From: Chthonomonas sp. UBA2391
GTDB lineage: Bacteria > Armatimonadota > Fimbriimonadia > Fimbriimonadales > Fimbriimonadaceae
DNA length: 6,262 nucleotides
Reading direction: 5' to 3'
Assembly: GCA_002343825.1 (NCBI GenBank)
Contig: DDSL01000154.1
Span: 2,398-8,659 of the forward strand
Shown: piece by piece, positions 5,796 to 6,262 of the stretch
Numbering within the stretch: position 1 is the stretch's first letter
Layout of the letters: each line of letters opens with the position of its first letter
Notes under the pieces: generated by a model
Told to the model about the DNA's origin: nothing
What the model saw: only the letters and a program-made list of their open reading frames with translations
The model's database searches: none
Translations under genes and position numbers: made by a program

Positions 5796-6262
5796 CGAGC
5801 GTCGCCTCCGCGGGTCATGCTGATCACAAAGTCCCGAAGTAAAGTCGTATCGTCCTGCTTGGCAATAATGCTGCCGGCTGTTGAGACAAGATAGGCTCTG
5901 GGTTGGAAGTACGCGTTCAGGTGCTTCATGTCGGCTGAAGTACATGACAGAATCGAGGCGTGCCGACTGAATCCTTCACTGATCAGCGCCTGGGAAGCCC
6001 GAGCCGAATCAGTGACAATCACAATGCGGCCAGACCGCCAGTCCTTGGGCGAAAGAGCGCGGAGCTTCGAAGCGGTGCAAGCCGTACACTCGCCAAACGC
6101 GATCACAACCGATGGGCCCTGGAGCCGGGAGAGAAAGCTGAACGCGTATGCTGTTCCTAGTGGTGGGTCGAGCTTTCTGGCCTCGGCCCAGTCATCGCTC
6201 GGTTCATGAGGCTGGTACGAACGCTCTGCCATCGGTACCACCCATGCTTGGAGGCCGAGTAC
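5792..6262 (-). CDS. Thioredoxin-fold protein with CTAC motif (5' end outside window)
   Basis: The frame is open from the right edge, so the true start may lie beyond the window; GTG 6241 and ATG 6232 are internal candidates without a convincing Shine-Dalgarno. Numbering from 6241, VVIAFGECTACTASK (45-59) is a thioredoxin beta strand followed by a CxxC (C52, C55) at the helix start, and QPRAYLVSTAGSIIA (113-127) fits the cis-proline loop (P114) and the closing hairpin seen in TlpA/AhpC-type folds. Between them IVIVTDSA (73-80) is the third strand. A further cysteine is at 100. Residues VLGLQAWVVP at the visible edge are hydrophobic and could be the end of an anchor, which would place the domain in the periplasm. 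That is inference. It overlaps the membrane-protein gene (GTGA), making it the first visible gene of the operon. A thiol reductase or oxidase role is likely; direction and partner are unknown. Confidence 0.75.
   Translation of the reverse strand, partial: VLGLQAWVVPMAERSYQPHEPSDDWAEARKLDPPLGTAYAFSFLSRLQGPSVVIAFGECTACTASKLRALSPKDWRSGRIVIVTDSARASQALISEGFSRHASILSCTSADMKHLNAYFQPRAYLVSTAGSIIAKQDDTTLLRDFVISMTRGGDAR

Noticed and set aside
5796..5945. Upstream extension of the membrane-protein frame
   Set aside because: It overlaps the thioredoxin-fold gene, has no membrane character, and GTG 5795 has a ggagg and a coupled stop-start.
1..6262. gagtac at both the first and near-last bases of the window, suggesting a circular or direct-repeat end
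   Set aside because: Only six bases match; this is expected by chance and the flanking sequence differs.

Overview
This 6.26 kb window is ordinary-looking bacterial chromosome: tightly packed genes, short gaps and no RNA genes, CRISPR array or transposase that I can see. GC is high on the left (43 of 60 bases in one hand-counted protease line) and lower in the right-hand operon (about 50-53% in the sampled lines). Secreted, periplasmic and membrane proteins dominate: a VanW/G5 protein, a Tat-exported TIM barrel, a membrane-anchored HtrA protease and a type IV pilin-like protein. This suggests an envelope-rich, free-living diderm. The short pilin-like protein with an NLRQIY-type helix and the VanW protein recall Armatimonadota or Planctomycetota, but that placement is inference from gene types only.

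Left part (1-1410). The 3' end of a VanW-family gene runs rightward and meets, tail to tail, a leftward gene for a Tat-exported hydroxypyruvate-isomerase-like protein. Between them lies a nested palindrome of about 109 bp. Its 17-bp outer arms contain the stop codons of both genes.

Middle (1411-4200). A leftward DUF4139-family gene sits 21 nt upstream of the isomerase-like gene and probably shares its transcript. It is divergent from a rightward HtrA/DegP-type serine protease with an intact catalytic triad and one PDZ domain. The gap between the divergent starts holds a small perfect inverted repeat whose two halves each read TAGAAT, a possible pair of back-to-back -10 boxes.

Right part (4201-6262). 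A leftward operon enters from the right edge: a thioredoxin-fold protein with CTAC, a polytopic membrane protein I do not recognise, a pilin-like protein with several cysteines, and a small secreted protein with ten cysteines. The first three are translationally coupled by 4-nt GTGA and ATGA overlaps. The last gene has a perfect Shine-Dalgarno sequence and an excellent signal peptide, but its reading frame carries TGA at codon 3. It is therefore a fresh pseudogene, a sequence error or something recoded. Redox protein, membrane protein, cysteine-bearing pilin-like protein and cysteine-rich product together suggest an envelope thiol or disulfide pathway. This operon is the most interesting part of the window.
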